Below, piece after piece: positions 8,158 to 15,625 of a stretch of 17,237 nucleotides of DNA. This stretch comes from JBCCFK01 sp965262315 (GTDB lineage Bacteria; Actinomycetota; Acidimicrobiia; Acidimicrobiales; UBA8592), in contig CBDHFJ010000127.1 of the NCBI GenBank assembly GCA_965262315.1, positions 1 to 17,237 on the forward strand. Reading direction: 5' to 3'. A program made the position numbers and the translations under genes. The notes beneath the pieces are model-generated. The model searched no databases. It had not been told where the DNA came from and was given only the letters and a program-made list of their open reading frames with translations. Every line of letters starts with the position of its first letter. Position 1 is the stretch's first letter.

Positions 8158-9489
8158 CTACTCCCAGGTGGCACCACCGGGCGCGATCAACGCCACGAAC
8201 GTCTGACCCGCGCCGAGGGCCACATGGTTGCCCTCGGCATCGGTGAACGTGGTGGGGTCGACGAGGCGAGGTCGGGTCCAGGTGGCCTCGACCACGGCAC
8301 CGTCGGTGAACACGAGCGCGGGGCCGGTCCCGACCGACACCCCCTCGTAGAGGACCTCGCCCCACTTGTCGGTCAGCCCGGTGTCCAGGTACTCGACGAA
8401 CTGCACGATCACGTTGCGCGGTGCCAGCTGCACCCCGTCGCTGTCGACATGCGCCGTGCCGTTCTGCCAGCGCAGCCAGCCCGCTGCGTCGTCGTCCCAA
8501 CGGAACTCGACCGGGAACCCGGACCCGGCGAGGTAGCGCAGACGCAGCGTGGTCGCGGCCTCCCCTGTTGCGGGCGCCGTCGGCGCCGGGGCGTAGGTGA
8601 AGTGCGGCGGCGGCGGGCTGCCCCCGCCGGCTGCCGCTTGCTGGTCGGCGGCGCTGGTGTACATGTTGTGCGGCGCCACTCGCCCGCTGCTGCGCCAGTA
8701 GCCGCCGGCCACCTCCGCGCCCCGGTTGACGATGGGCTGCTTGGCGATCAGACGATCGAAGATCGAGTTGGCACCGGAGAACGCGAAGACCGGCGTGGCG
8801 AACGACGCCACGATGCCGATGTCGGTCGACCGACCGGACCGCACCGGTCCGACCACCGGAGGAACGACCGAGTGGAAGACCGCGGCAAACCGCGTCACAC
8901 CCGACTCGACCAGCTCCTCGTACAGGATGTCCGCCTGGTTGATGCCGGTCTGGGGTCGGGCCACCGGCACGTTGTCGATCTTGATCACGACCGCGGGCCC
9001 GATCTCCGACGCGGGTGAGGCCTCGAGGCCGGTCAGCGGTGCCGTCCCCGGCGCCGCTTCCGGCGCACGGGCCGCTCGCTCGATCACCCGCTGGCGGGGT
9101 CCGAGCTTCCCGAGGACGGCCCCGTACTGCCAGCGGGTCGGGTTGGGGACGACCGGCCCGGTGACACCGCCAGCGGGCGCCTCGGCCGAGCGCAGCGCGG
9201 CGAGGTCCACCTCGAGTTCGCCGGTCCAGCCCTCGGGCAGCCGTTCGGCGAGGTCGGCCCGGATCGCGAACTCCGGCGCAGGGGTCGGGGTCGGAGGCAG
9301 CGTGGGCGTGGGCGTCGCCGTGGGGGCAGGGGTCGGCGTGGCGGTCGGCGTGGGCGTGGGTGCTCGGGTCGCCGTGGGGACCGCGGTCGGCGCGCCGAGC
9401 GAGTCGACCGTTGGGGCGGTCGTGCCGCAGCCGGCCAGCACCGCGGCACCGACGAGCGTCACGGCGAGACGGTGCACCCGGCGGCTCAT
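8158..9489 (-). CDS. DUF3048 (YerB-like) lipoprotein with Pro/Thr linker
   Basis: A 443-residue secreted lipoprotein. The signal peptide has a basic start (MSRRVHR), a hydrophobic core and lipobox VLAGC, with Cys21 as the lipidated residue. A Pro/Thr-rich spacer covers about 34-72. The remainder matches the DUF3048 family (B. subtilis YerB): VVIKIDNVPVARPQTGINQADILYE, then GVTRFAAVFHS, GPVRSGRSTDI and the APHNMYTS block, followed by the C-terminal DUF3048 domain ending in FVALIAPGG. The function of the family is not established. ATG at 9489 is preceded by TACGGT (9497-9502) with 7 nt between, suggesting a leaderless transcript. It is the first gene of a minus-strand run with the aminotransferase and homocysteine methyltransferase, and diverges from a membrane protein gene. 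Confidence 0.9.
   Translation of the reverse strand: MSRRVHRLAVTLVGAAVLAGCGTTAPTVDSLGAPTAVPTATRAPTPTPTATPTPAPTATPTPTLPPTPTPAPEFAIRADLAERLPEGWTGELEVDLAALRSAEAPAGGVTGPVVPNPTRWQYGAVLGKLGPRQRVIERAARAPEAAPGTAPLTGLEASPASEIGPAVVIKIDNVPVARPQTGINQADILYEELVESGVTRFAAVFHSVVPPVVGPVRSGRSTDIGIVASFATPVFAFSGANSIFDRLIAKQPIVNRGAEVAGGYWRSSGRVAPHNMYTSAADQQAAAGGGSPPPPHFTYAPAPTAPATGEAATTLRLRYLAGSGFPVEFRWDDDAAGWLRWQNGTAHVDSDGVQLAPRNVIVQFVEYLDTGLTDKWGEVLYEGVSVGTGPALVFTDGAVVEATWTRPRLVDPTTFTDAEGNHVALGAGQTFVALIAPGGATWE
9274..9390 (-). repeat. Low-complexity Pro/Thr/Ala codon repeat in the lipoprotein linker
   Basis: This stretch encodes about 39 residues made almost only of Pro, Thr and Ala (TPTPTATPTP-like), coding for the flexible tether between the lipidated cysteine and the DUF3048 domain. 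On the + strand it appears as repeated GTCGGCGTGGG-like units. It is a coding microsatellite, not a mobile or CRISPR repeat, and may vary in length between strains. Confidence 0.75.
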
Positions 9490-9496
9490 CCCCGTG

Positions 9497-9502
9497 ACCG
9501 TA
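9497..9502 (-). promoter_or_regulatory. -10-like hexamer of the DUF3048 gene (possible leaderless start)
   Basis: On the minus strand TACGGT fits TANNNT and is followed by the 7-nt CACGGGG and then the ATG at 9489. No recognisable -35 is present. The remaining bases up to the divergent membrane protein start at 9588 show no other clear motif. Confidence 0.35.
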
Positions 9503-9587
9503 GCGGCCTGGCATCGAGGCCCGGCAATGCCGAGGCCCGTCGGGCTCAGGCCTGCGCCGAACGTGCCGATTGAACCCCTGATCAGCC

Positions 9588-11051
9588 ATGCGTCTCACCA
9601 ATGACCGGGGACTCGCTCTCCTCCTCTTCGCTCTCGCCGTCGCGGCGTCTGTCGGTACCGCCACCGATCCCGACCTCTGGTGGCACCTTCGTACCGGCGA
9701 GGTGATCGTCGCGGACGGCATTCCCCGAACCGACATCTTCTCCTACACCGTCACCGGCAAGGACTGGATCACCCACGAGTGGGGCTCCCAGGTCCTGATG
9801 TGGCTCCTGTGGTCTGCGGGCGGCCCCAACGCCCTGATCGTGGTGTTCACGGCGGTCGTCGCCGTAGCGCTGGCCCTCGCGTACGGCACCAGTCGAGCCC
9901 GCCCGGTGGTCACCGCCTCGATGGTGTTCCTCGCGGCCCTGGTCGCCCGGATCGCAACGGCGCCCCGACCCCAGATGTTCAACCTGCTGTTCCTGGCGGC
10001 GCTGGTCTTCCTCCTGGAGCGAATCCGTCAAGGGCGGCTCGGCGCACGCTGGGTTTGGGCAGCGGTCCCCCTGATCGTCGTGTGGGCCAACCTGCACTCG
10101 GGCTACCTGATCGGCATCGTGACCGTCGCGGTCTACGCCGTCGGGGAGCGGGTCGAGGCCAGACGCCACGACGGCCGGTCCCTGCCCGCCGATGCGACGA
10201 GGCACCTCCCGGCCGTCGCCGGTGCCTCCTTCGTCGGCGCCGCGCTCAACCCGAGTGGCTTCGCGCTGTGGACCTACCCGCTCGAGACCCTCCGGTCGGA
10301 GGCGATGCGCGACTACATCCCCGAGTGGCACTCTCCCGACTTCCACTCCAGTTGGTTCTGGCCCTTCGCCGTCCTGCTGGTGCTCGCCGTGGTCGCCGTG
10401 GTCGCCAGTCCCCGTCGGCCTGGCGCGACGCAGATGCTCCTGCTCCTGGGCTCAGGGCTGGCAGGCCTCCAGTCGATGCGGCACATTCCGCTCTTCGCGG
10501 TCGTGGCCGTCCCCATCGTCGCCGAACAGATCGAGGTTGCGCTCGACGCCCACCGAGTCCGCAGTCCCAGCCGCCCGGCCCTGCGATCCGGCCTGGTGGC
10601 ACCGCTGATGGCCATCCTCGCGGTCGTGATCGCGGCCGGCGGGGTGGGCGTCGCCATGTCGTCGAACGACCAGGCCGTCGCCGCCCTCTACCCGGTGGAC
10701 GCCGTGGACGCGATCCTCGACAGCGAGCTCGCAGACACGCGGGGCTACAACGTGTACTGGTGGGGCGGCTACCTGATCTACCGCGACGTCGACGTGTTCA
10801 TCGACGGGCGGGCCGACGTGTACGGCGACGAGTTCATGCGCCTGCACTTCCAGGCCGAGAAGCTCGAGGCCGACTGGCGCGAGCCGCTCGACGCCTTCGA
10901 CGTCCAGTACGTCCTGCTGGAACCCGACGCGGAACTGCGGCTGGTGTTGGCCGAGGCCGTCGACTGGACGGAGGTGTACGAGGACGACATCGCCACGGTG
11001 TTCGCCCGCTGCACCGACGACTGCCCGGTGCTCGCCGCGCCGGCATCCTGA
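9588..11051 (+). CDS. Multi-pass membrane protein, GT-C-like (function unknown)
   Basis: A 487-residue integral membrane protein. After a first membrane helix (about 7-25) comes the conserved periplasm-type loop DPDLWWHLRTGEVIVADG, then PRTDIFSYTVTGKDWITHEWGS, recalling the acidic first loop of GT-C glycosyltransferases and Wzy-like polymerases. Several hydrophobic helices follow, with WANLHSGY and ALNPSGFALW between them. The last helix (about 338-356) leads to a soluble domain of about 130 residues with the blocks NVYWWGGYLIY and VFIDGRADVYGDEF, and a predicted alpha/beta end (VLLEPD, VYEDDIATVF). I recall this architecture from uncharacterised proteins in several phyla. ATG at 9588 has no clear Shine-Dalgarno. 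It diverges from the DUF3048 gene and converges on the serine protease with a 10-bp gap. Glycosyl transfer is a hypothesis only. Confidence 0.75.
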   Translation: MRLTNDRGLALLLFALAVAASVGTATDPDLWWHLRTGEVIVADGIPRTDIFSYTVTGKDWITHEWGSQVLMWLLWSAGGPNALIVVFTAVVAVALALAYGTSRARPVVTASMVFLAALVARIATAPRPQMFNLLFLAALVFLLERIRQGRLGARWVWAAVPLIVVWANLHSGYLIGIVTVAVYAVGERVEARRHDGRSLPADATRHLPAVAGASFVGAALNPSGFALWTYPLETLRSEAMRDYIPEWHSPDFHSSWFWPFAVLLVLAVVAVVASPRRPGATQMLLLLGSGLAGLQSMRHIPLFAVVAVPIVAEQIEVALDAHRVRSPSRPALRSGLVAPLMAILAVVIAAGGVGVAMSSNDQAVAALYPVDAVDAILDSELADTRGYNVYWWGGYLIYRDVDVFIDGRADVYGDEFMRLHFQAEKLEADWREPLDAFDVQYVLLEPDAELRLVLAEAVDWTEVYEDDIATVFARCTDDCPVLAAPAS

Positions 11052-11061
11052 CGCCGCGGCC

Positions 11062-11799
11062 TCACGAGCGCAGACAGGGTCCGGTGTCCACGGCCACGGT
11101 CCCGGCAGCGGCGACGAGGTCCTCGAGCTCGACGGCGGAAACCGCGTACGCGACGTCGAGCTGACGCCGCGAGGCCGAGAACACGATGCCGACCACGTCG
11201 CCACGGGCGTCGACCACCGCACCGCCGCTGTCCCCGGCGTCGATGTCGGCCTCCAGTTCGAGTCCGCGGCGACGATGCTCACCCTCGCCGTAGATGTCGG
11301 TGGACACGATGTTGATGGTCCGGCTGATCCGGATGTCGATCGCCTCGACCCGGTCGTCGGCCCGGACCAGGGCGGTCGCGTCGGTTCCGCCGAGCGGCGC
11401 GGCCACCTTCAGTTCCCGGACGGCGAGCTCGGGCACGACCAGCAGCGCCAGGTCGCGCACTGGGTCGAACGCCCCAACCGTCGCCGGGAACTCCTCACCG
11501 TCGGTGGTTGTCACACGAACCTCAGTGGCCCCAGCAACCACATGAGCGTTGGTCACCACGCCATCGCCGACGACCACGCCGCTCCCCGCGCTGTCCTGGG
11601 GGCAGCCGGAAGCATCGACGAGGACCGCAGACTGCCTGGCCACAGCCACGGGAACCGGGTCCGGCTGGGGGCGGGTGGCCACGGGGTCGCCCCGGTCTCG
11701 GTCGACGGCGACCACCGCCGCAACCGTGGCACCGACGAACAGCGCAGCCACGAGGAGTGAGGCCGCGAGTCCCTTGTCGACGCGCTCGCGGCCACGCAT
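11062..11799 (-). CDS. Membrane-anchored trypsin-like serine protease (MarP/DegP-like)
   Basis: A 245-residue S1-family serine protease with one N-terminal membrane segment (about 12-32), so the catalytic domain should lie outside the membrane. The triad is readable: His86 in VVTNAHVVAG, Asp116 in DPVRDLALL and Ser191 in DIDAGDSGGAV. Cys66 and Cys242 are the only cysteines and could form a disulfide tying the ends of the domain, as in mycobacterial MarP, which however has four membrane helices. There is no PDZ domain, unlike DegP/HtrA. Residues 33-54 are a Pro/Arg-rich linker. ATG at 11799 follows TAGCTT with 6 nt between, suggesting a leaderless mRNA. The gene is divergent from the DUF1800 operon, with 145 bp between. 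The substrate is unknown. Confidence 0.88.
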   Translation of the reverse strand: MRGRERVDKGLAASLLVAALFVGATVAAVVAVDRDRGDPVATRPQPDPVPVAVARQSAVLVDASGCPQDSAGSGVVVGDGVVTNAHVVAGATEVRVTTTDGEEFPATVGAFDPVRDLALLVVPELAVRELKVAAPLGGTDATALVRADDRVEAIDIRISRTINIVSTDIYGEGEHRRRGLELEADIDAGDSGGAVVDARGDVVGIVFSASRRQLDVAYAVSAVELEDLVAAAGTVAVDTGPCLRS

Positions 11800-11805
11800 G
11801 CTACA

Positions 11806-11811
11806 AAGCTA
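11806..11811 (-). promoter_or_regulatory. -10-like hexamer of the serine protease gene (possible leaderless start)
   Basis: Minus-strand TAGCTT matches TANNNT and is separated by the 6-nt TGTAGC from the ATG at 11799. A weak TTGTCT lies 13 nt upstream (11825-11830), too close for a standard -35. There is no Shine-Dalgarno between the hexamer and the start, which supports leaderless transcription. Confidence 0.42.
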
Positions 11812-11864
11812 CCCGGGCGCGGCAAGACAACCTGGACACGACCGGCCTTGGGCCATCGGGTTCA

Positions 11865-11881
11865 ACCCCCTTCAGGGGGGT
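11865..11881. repeat. Hairpin in the divergent protease/DUF1800 promoter region
   Basis: ACCCCC (11865-11870), loop TTCAG and GGGGGT (11876-11881) form a perfect 6-bp inverted repeat about 64 nt before the DUF1800 start. It has no following T-run and sits in the shared region of two divergent genes, so an operator or 5' leader hairpin of the DUF1800 operon is more likely than a terminator. Confidence 0.35.
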
Positions 11882-11944
11882 CGGACATCGACCGATTGCC
11901 CGAGTGGACATTCTCACCAGTGGGCCGGAGAGAGAAGCCAGACA

Positions 11945-13270
11945 ATGCCGTTGTCCCCAGCACAGGCCAGGCACTTCTGCCGTCGCGTCGGTTTTGCCGG
12001 CAAGGCGGGCGAAGTCAACCTGTTCACCACGATGGAGCGCGCCGAGGCGGTCGACTACGTCCTCGCACAGGCGCCGGATGCTCCCTCCGCGCCACCGGGC
12101 GTCAACAACCCCCAGTGGTGGGAGGCGCTCGGCGACTTCCAGCACTGGTGGATCCAGCGCATGATCGATGCGCAGTGGCACGACCGCACGTCGGGCACAC
12201 CCTCGCCACTGGAAGAGAAGCTGACCCTGTTCTGGCACAGCCACTTCGCCACCGGGGTCGCCAAGGTCGGCGACATCAGCTCGCTGTGGGCCCAGCAGCG
12301 GGTGCTGCGGAACCGGGCGATGGGCAGCTTCCACTCCCTGCTCGAGGGCGTCTGCACCAACGGGGCGATCCTCACCTACCTGGACAACGACCAGAACACC
12401 CGGTGGGAGCCCCAGGAGAACTTCGCCCGTGAGCTGATGGAGCTCTACACGATCGGGCCCCACGAGTTCGCCGAGAACGACGTCATCGAGATGACCCGGG
12501 CCTGGACCGGCCACGGCGTGGTCGGCTGGATCGGCCACTGGGTGGCCGACTACGAGTTTCACCGAGACGACCACGACCGAGGCTCCAAGACGATCTTCGG
12601 CCAGACCGCCAACTGGAGCGGACCCGACACCCTGCCGCTGTTCACCTCGGGGGTGAAGCGCGACGCCACCGCCGTGTTCATCGCCCGCAAGCTCTGGCAG
12701 TTCTTCGTCAACGACGAGCCCACGGCCGGCGAACTCCAGACCGTCGTGAACGCGTTCCTGCCCGGGCTGGGGATCCGAGACGCCCTGCGGGCGATCCTGA
12801 TGCACGACACCTTCTGGGCGAACGAGACCCGGTTCGCCCTGACCCGCTCGCCGATCGAGTTCGTGGTCGACATGTTGCGCCGCCTGCGCGTCGCTCCCGA
12901 GGACACCGGCATCCGCTGGAGCATGGGGAACCTGCGCCAGGAGCTCCTCGAGCCGCCCTCGGTGGCCGGATGGGGTACGGGCGGCTACTGGGTCTCGACC
13001 CAGGACAGTTGGGCCCGCGCCGGATTCCTCAGCTCGCTGCGCTGGGATGACCGGGTCCACCGCCAGTTCGACCACCTCGAGAACGAGAGAACGGCCGCTG
13101 ACGCGGCAGAGGAGATCATCCGGATCCTGGGCATCCCGAGCGCCTCGGCCACCACCAGATCAGCCCTCGAGACCTTCTGCAATCGACACATGAACGAACG
13201 AGACCGCTGGGCGCTCAAGCACAACGCCGTGGTCGTCGGCGGCATGATGCCCGAGCTGCACGTGGCATGA
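11945..13270 (+). CDS. DUF1800 family protein
   Basis: A 441-residue protein of the DUF1800 family, whose biochemical role is not established. Recognisable blocks are EEKLTLFWHSHFATG, ENFARELMELYTIGPHEF, DVIEMTRAWTGHG, FIARKLWQFFVNDEP, RSPIEFVVDMLR and EPPSVAGWGTGGYW. DUF1800 genes are typically paired with DUF1501 genes, as here. ATG at 11945 is chosen: GGAGAGAG (11927-11934) is a suitable Shine-Dalgarno and the family N-terminus (LSPAQARHFCRRVGF) begins at once. The frame is open for another 132 codons upstream, but that stretch is antisense to the protease gene. No signal peptide or membrane segment is visible, although the partner protein has a Tat signal. The next start codon at 13282 lies 11 bp after the stop, indicating an operon. 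Confidence 0.92.
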   Translation: MPLSPAQARHFCRRVGFAGKAGEVNLFTTMERAEAVDYVLAQAPDAPSAPPGVNNPQWWEALGDFQHWWIQRMIDAQWHDRTSGTPSPLEEKLTLFWHSHFATGVAKVGDISSLWAQQRVLRNRAMGSFHSLLEGVCTNGAILTYLDNDQNTRWEPQENFARELMELYTIGPHEFAENDVIEMTRAWTGHGVVGWIGHWVADYEFHRDDHDRGSKTIFGQTANWSGPDTLPLFTSGVKRDATAVFIARKLWQFFVNDEPTAGELQTVVNAFLPGLGIRDALRAILMHDTFWANETRFALTRSPIEFVVDMLRRLRVAPEDTGIRWSMGNLRQELLEPPSVAGWGTGGYWVSTQDSWARAGFLSSLRWDDRVHRQFDHLENERTAADAAEEIIRILGIPSASATTRSALETFCNRHMNERDRWALKHNAVVVGGMMPELHVA

Positions 13271-13281
13271 GGAGCAGCGCG

Positions 13282-14991
13282 ATGAACCAGACGCCCCAGA
13301 CCACGTCCGCCCAGCCCGGCTTCCGCCGAATGGGCGAGAGCTCGGACCCCGAACTCGCCGAGGCCGCCCGCCTCCTCCACGCACCGCTGGACGAGGCCGG
13401 TGTCGAGCGCCGCCACTTCCTCCAGGGCATGCTCGCCGTCGGCGGCGTGGCCGCCCTCGGCATGCCCTTGCTGTCCAGCCGCCACGCCGAGGCGGGACCG
13501 CCACTCGGGCCCAACGAGCGCATCCTCGTCAGTCTGGTGCTCGACGGCGGCAACGACGGCCTCAACACGGTGTGCCCACTCGACGACGGCCGCTACTTCG
13601 ACCTGCGGCCCTCATTGGCCATCAACCCCGCCGGAACCCATCCGGTCGGCGACAACCTGTACCTGCACCCCAACCTGAGTCGGCTGGCCGATCGCTACAA
13701 CGCGGGCCAGGTCGCCATCATCCGCGGCGTTGGCGAGCCCAGCGACGACCACTCGCACTTCCAGAGCATGGCCCGCTGGATGGCCGGCACCGCCAATCCC
13801 GCCCCCTGGTTCTCCGGGTTCCTCGGCCGCTACGTCGACGGCATCAACGGCGACGAGCTGGCTGCGGTCACCATCGGCGGCAACGGCGTCCCCCTCCACA
13901 TGCAGCGGGCCAACGGCCCCAGCTCGGCGATTCCCGGATGGGGCGGCCTGTTCGGGCTCGACTACGGCGAGAACAACTACAACCGGCCGATGTACGAGGC
14001 CCTGTTGAACATCAACTCCGGCAACCTCAGCTCGGACTGGCTCCGCGAGGTCGGCGCCACGAACGGCCGCTCCGTCGCCACCGCCGACCGGGTCGGCGAC
14101 ATCTTCAGTCCGGAGATCACCACCGACAACCAGGTCATCCGCGACGCCGAGCTCGTCGCCCGGCTGATCAACCTGGACATCGGGGCCCGGGTGATCAGCC
14201 TGAGCATGGGCGGCTACGACCACCATGCCGATCAGCGTCCTGACCACGACAACTTCATGGACAGCGTGGACCGGGCGATCAACCGCCTCTTCAACTCGAT
14301 CGACCCCCGTTTCCGCAGCCGGGTCGTCCTCATGACCATGTCGGAGTTCGGCCGCCGGCCCGAGCAGAACGGCACGGGCACCGACCACGGCACCGCCAAC
14401 ACGATGTTCGTCATCGGCGACGGCGTGACCGGCGGCCTCTACGGGGCGCAACCGTCGCTGCGCCGCCTCGACGAGCGTCACAATCTGCGTCACGAGGTGG
14501 ACTTCCGGTCCATGTACGCGACCTTGCTCGACGGGTGGCTGGGCGCCGACGCCACCGAGATCCTCGGCGCCAACTACGAGACCCTCCCGCTGTTCACCAC
14601 CACGTGTGCCGGTGAGGAGGCCACGATCATCGGCACCGGCGACAGCGAGACCATCCACGGCACCGAGGGTCGGGACGTGATCTACGCCGGGGGCGGCGCC
14701 GACGTCATCCACGGTCACGGCGGCGACGACGTGATCTGCGGTGGCGCGGGGAACGACACCGTCTTCGCCGGCGACGGCAACGACAACGTCTACGGCGGCG
14801 GCGGCAGCGACGACCTCCGCGGTGGCCGCGGGAACGACTATCTGCGGGGCGAAGGCGGCCACGACCAGCTGCACGGCGACATGGGTGCCGACACCCTCCG
14901 CGGCGGCGAGGGCGCAGACCAGCTGTTCGGCAAACGGACCGAGGACACCTTCATCAGCGGGGTGGCCGACACGATCCTGCGGGGGCAGTGA
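13282..14991 (+). CDS. Tat-exported DUF1501 protein with C-terminal RTX calcium-binding repeats
   Basis: A 569-residue predicted secreted protein. A long n-region of 42 residues precedes the twin-arginine motif RRHFLQ (Arg43-Arg44) and a hydrophobic stretch (about 49-64) ending SSRHAEA, a plausible cleavage region. The DUF1501 domain follows (about 76-440), with VLDGGNDGLNTVCPLDDGRY near its start and TMSEFGRRPEQNGTGTDHGT near its end; DUF1501 has a sulfatase/alkaline-phosphatase-like appearance but no proven activity. Residues 451-549 are eleven RTX-type nonapeptides (consensus GGxGxDxux), expected to form a calcium-binding beta roll; they are usually found on type I-secreted proteins, not Tat substrates. 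ATG at 13282 is preferred over the one at 13267, which overlaps the DUF1800 stop, because GGAG (13271-13274) lies 7 nt upstream. The stop TGA overlaps the ATG of the next gene. Confidence 0.9.
   Translation: MNQTPQTTSAQPGFRRMGESSDPELAEAARLLHAPLDEAGVERRHFLQGMLAVGGVAALGMPLLSSRHAEAGPPLGPNERILVSLVLDGGNDGLNTVCPLDDGRYFDLRPSLAINPAGTHPVGDNLYLHPNLSRLADRYNAGQVAIIRGVGEPSDDHSHFQSMARWMAGTANPAPWFSGFLGRYVDGINGDELAAVTIGGNGVPLHMQRANGPSSAIPGWGGLFGLDYGENNYNRPMYEALLNINSGNLSSDWLREVGATNGRSVATADRVGDIFSPEITTDNQVIRDAELVARLINLDIGARVISLSMGGYDHHADQRPDHDNFMDSVDRAINRLFNSIDPRFRSRVVLMTMSEFGRRPEQNGTGTDHGTANTMFVIGDGVTGGLYGAQPSLRRLDERHNLRHEVDFRSMYATLLDGWLGADATEILGANYETLPLFTTTCAGEEATIIGTGDSETIHGTEGRDVIYAGGGADVIHGHGGDDVICGGAGNDTVFAGDGNDNVYGGGGSDDLRGGRGNDYLRGEGGHDQLHGDMGADTLRGGEGADQLFGKRTEDTFISGVADTILRGQ
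14632..14928 (+). repeat. Eleven tandem RTX nonapeptide-coding units
   Basis: Eleven consecutive 27-bp units encode nonapeptides such as AGGGADVIH, GHGGDDVIC, GGAGNDTVF and GGRGNDYLR. The glycine and aspartate positions are kept while the DNA differs between units, as expected for selected protein repeats, not a recent DNA expansion. The first unit (GTGDSETIH) is degenerate. A short tail, with TEDTFISGVADTI, closes the protein. Confidence 0.9.
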
Positions 14992-15625
14992 TGGCAGCAC
15001 ACGCGACTTCCCGGGACAGCGAACGGCTTGCCCGCACCACCCGGCGGCGCCGCCTCGTGGTGGCCATCGTCGGGGCCGGCGCCCTGATCGCCGGCGCCAC
15101 CACGGTGACCGCCCTCACCACCAGGGGCGCCGAGGACCTCAGCCAGGGCCCGGGGATCCAGGGCTCGGTCGAGGTCGGCGACTTCTTCGGCGGCAGCCTC
15201 GCCATCGGCGACTTCAACGGCGACGGCCGAGGCGACCTCATCGCCGGGGCAGCCTTCGAGAACTTCAAGCGACGAGCAGACGTCGGCCAGATCCACGTGG
15301 TGTACGGGACCCGAAATGGGCTGTCGACCGACACCGACGGGGTCATTCACCAGCGCACCCGAGGGGTGCGCAGCAAGCCCGAAGCCGACGACCGCTGGGG
15401 CAGCGCCGTCGCGGTCGGCGACTTCAACGGCGACGGTTACGACGACGCCGTGGTCGGGGCGCCGGGCGAGGACACCAAACGGCACGTCGACGCCGGCGGG
15501 CTCACCGTGCTCTACGGCTCGGCGAACGGCCTGCGCGCCAGCGGTTCCAAGACCCTGACCGCCGCCTCCAAGGGTGTCGCCGGGCGTGCCGAGCCCCATG
15601 CCGAGCTCGGGCACAGCCTGGCAGT
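14991..15625 (+). CDS. FG-GAP (integrin-alpha-like) repeat protein, truncated at a junction
   Basis: The N-terminal about 212 residues of a membrane-anchored or secreted FG-GAP repeat protein. A basic cluster (TTRRRR) is followed by a hydrophobic segment (about 22-42), then beta-propeller blades. Calcium-binding loops DFNGDGRGD (74-82) and DFNGDGYDD (144-152) and phrases such as GQIHVVYGTRNGLS and GLTVLYGSANGLR are typical. Sequence fitting the family runs to GHSLAV; a third DFNGDG loop would be expected next, but rare codons (GTA, TTG, AGA) and unrelated residues follow. The frame stays open to 16,019 only because it is antisense to an acyl-CoA dehydrogenase. ATG at 14991 overlaps the DUF1501 stop (TGATG), implying translational coupling. 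The intact protein probably had five to seven blades. Confidence 0.82.
15612..15625. other. Junction between two unrelated sequence blocks (chimera or recombination point)
   Basis: To the left, + strand codons fit an FG-GAP protein up to GHSLAV; to the right, minus-strand codons fit an acyl-CoA dehydrogenase back to AEYCQAV. The 13 bases ACAGCCTGGCAGT (15613-15625) are compatible with both proteins, so the break may lie at a microhomology. A 10-bp palindrome, CCGAGCTCGG (15601-15610), lies beside it. Base composition changes across the point: by hand count 42 G+C in 60 at 14701-14760, but 33 in 60 at 15661-15720 and 35 in 60 at 15781-15840. Confidence 0.75.

Noticed and set aside
6935..9736. 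A 933-codon open frame on the minus strand
   Set aside because: It overlaps the aminotransferase and DUF3048 genes in another frame, is rich in Arg/Gly/Pro and contains no domain; it is a by-product of high GC content.
11549..11944. A 132-residue N-terminal extension of the DUF1800 protein
   Set aside because: It is antisense to the serine protease gene and its promoter region; the conserved start and a Shine-Dalgarno are at 11945.
14632..14928. Possible CRISPR or minisatellite array (27-bp periodicity)
   Set aside because: The periodicity comes from RTX nonapeptide codons; units vary in sequence and there are no unique spacers between identical repeats.
13612..15000. A 462-codon open frame antisense to the DUF1501/RTX gene
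   Set aside because: Val/Ala/Asp-rich mirror of the repeat-coding strand with no recognisable domain.
15208..15435. Direct repeat of about 20 bp (CGGCGACTTCAACGGCGACG) at about 15,207 and 15,416 as a mobile-element signature
   Set aside because: Both copies encode the GDFNGDG calcium loop of FG-GAP blades, so they are coding repeats; they could still contribute to a misassembly nearby.
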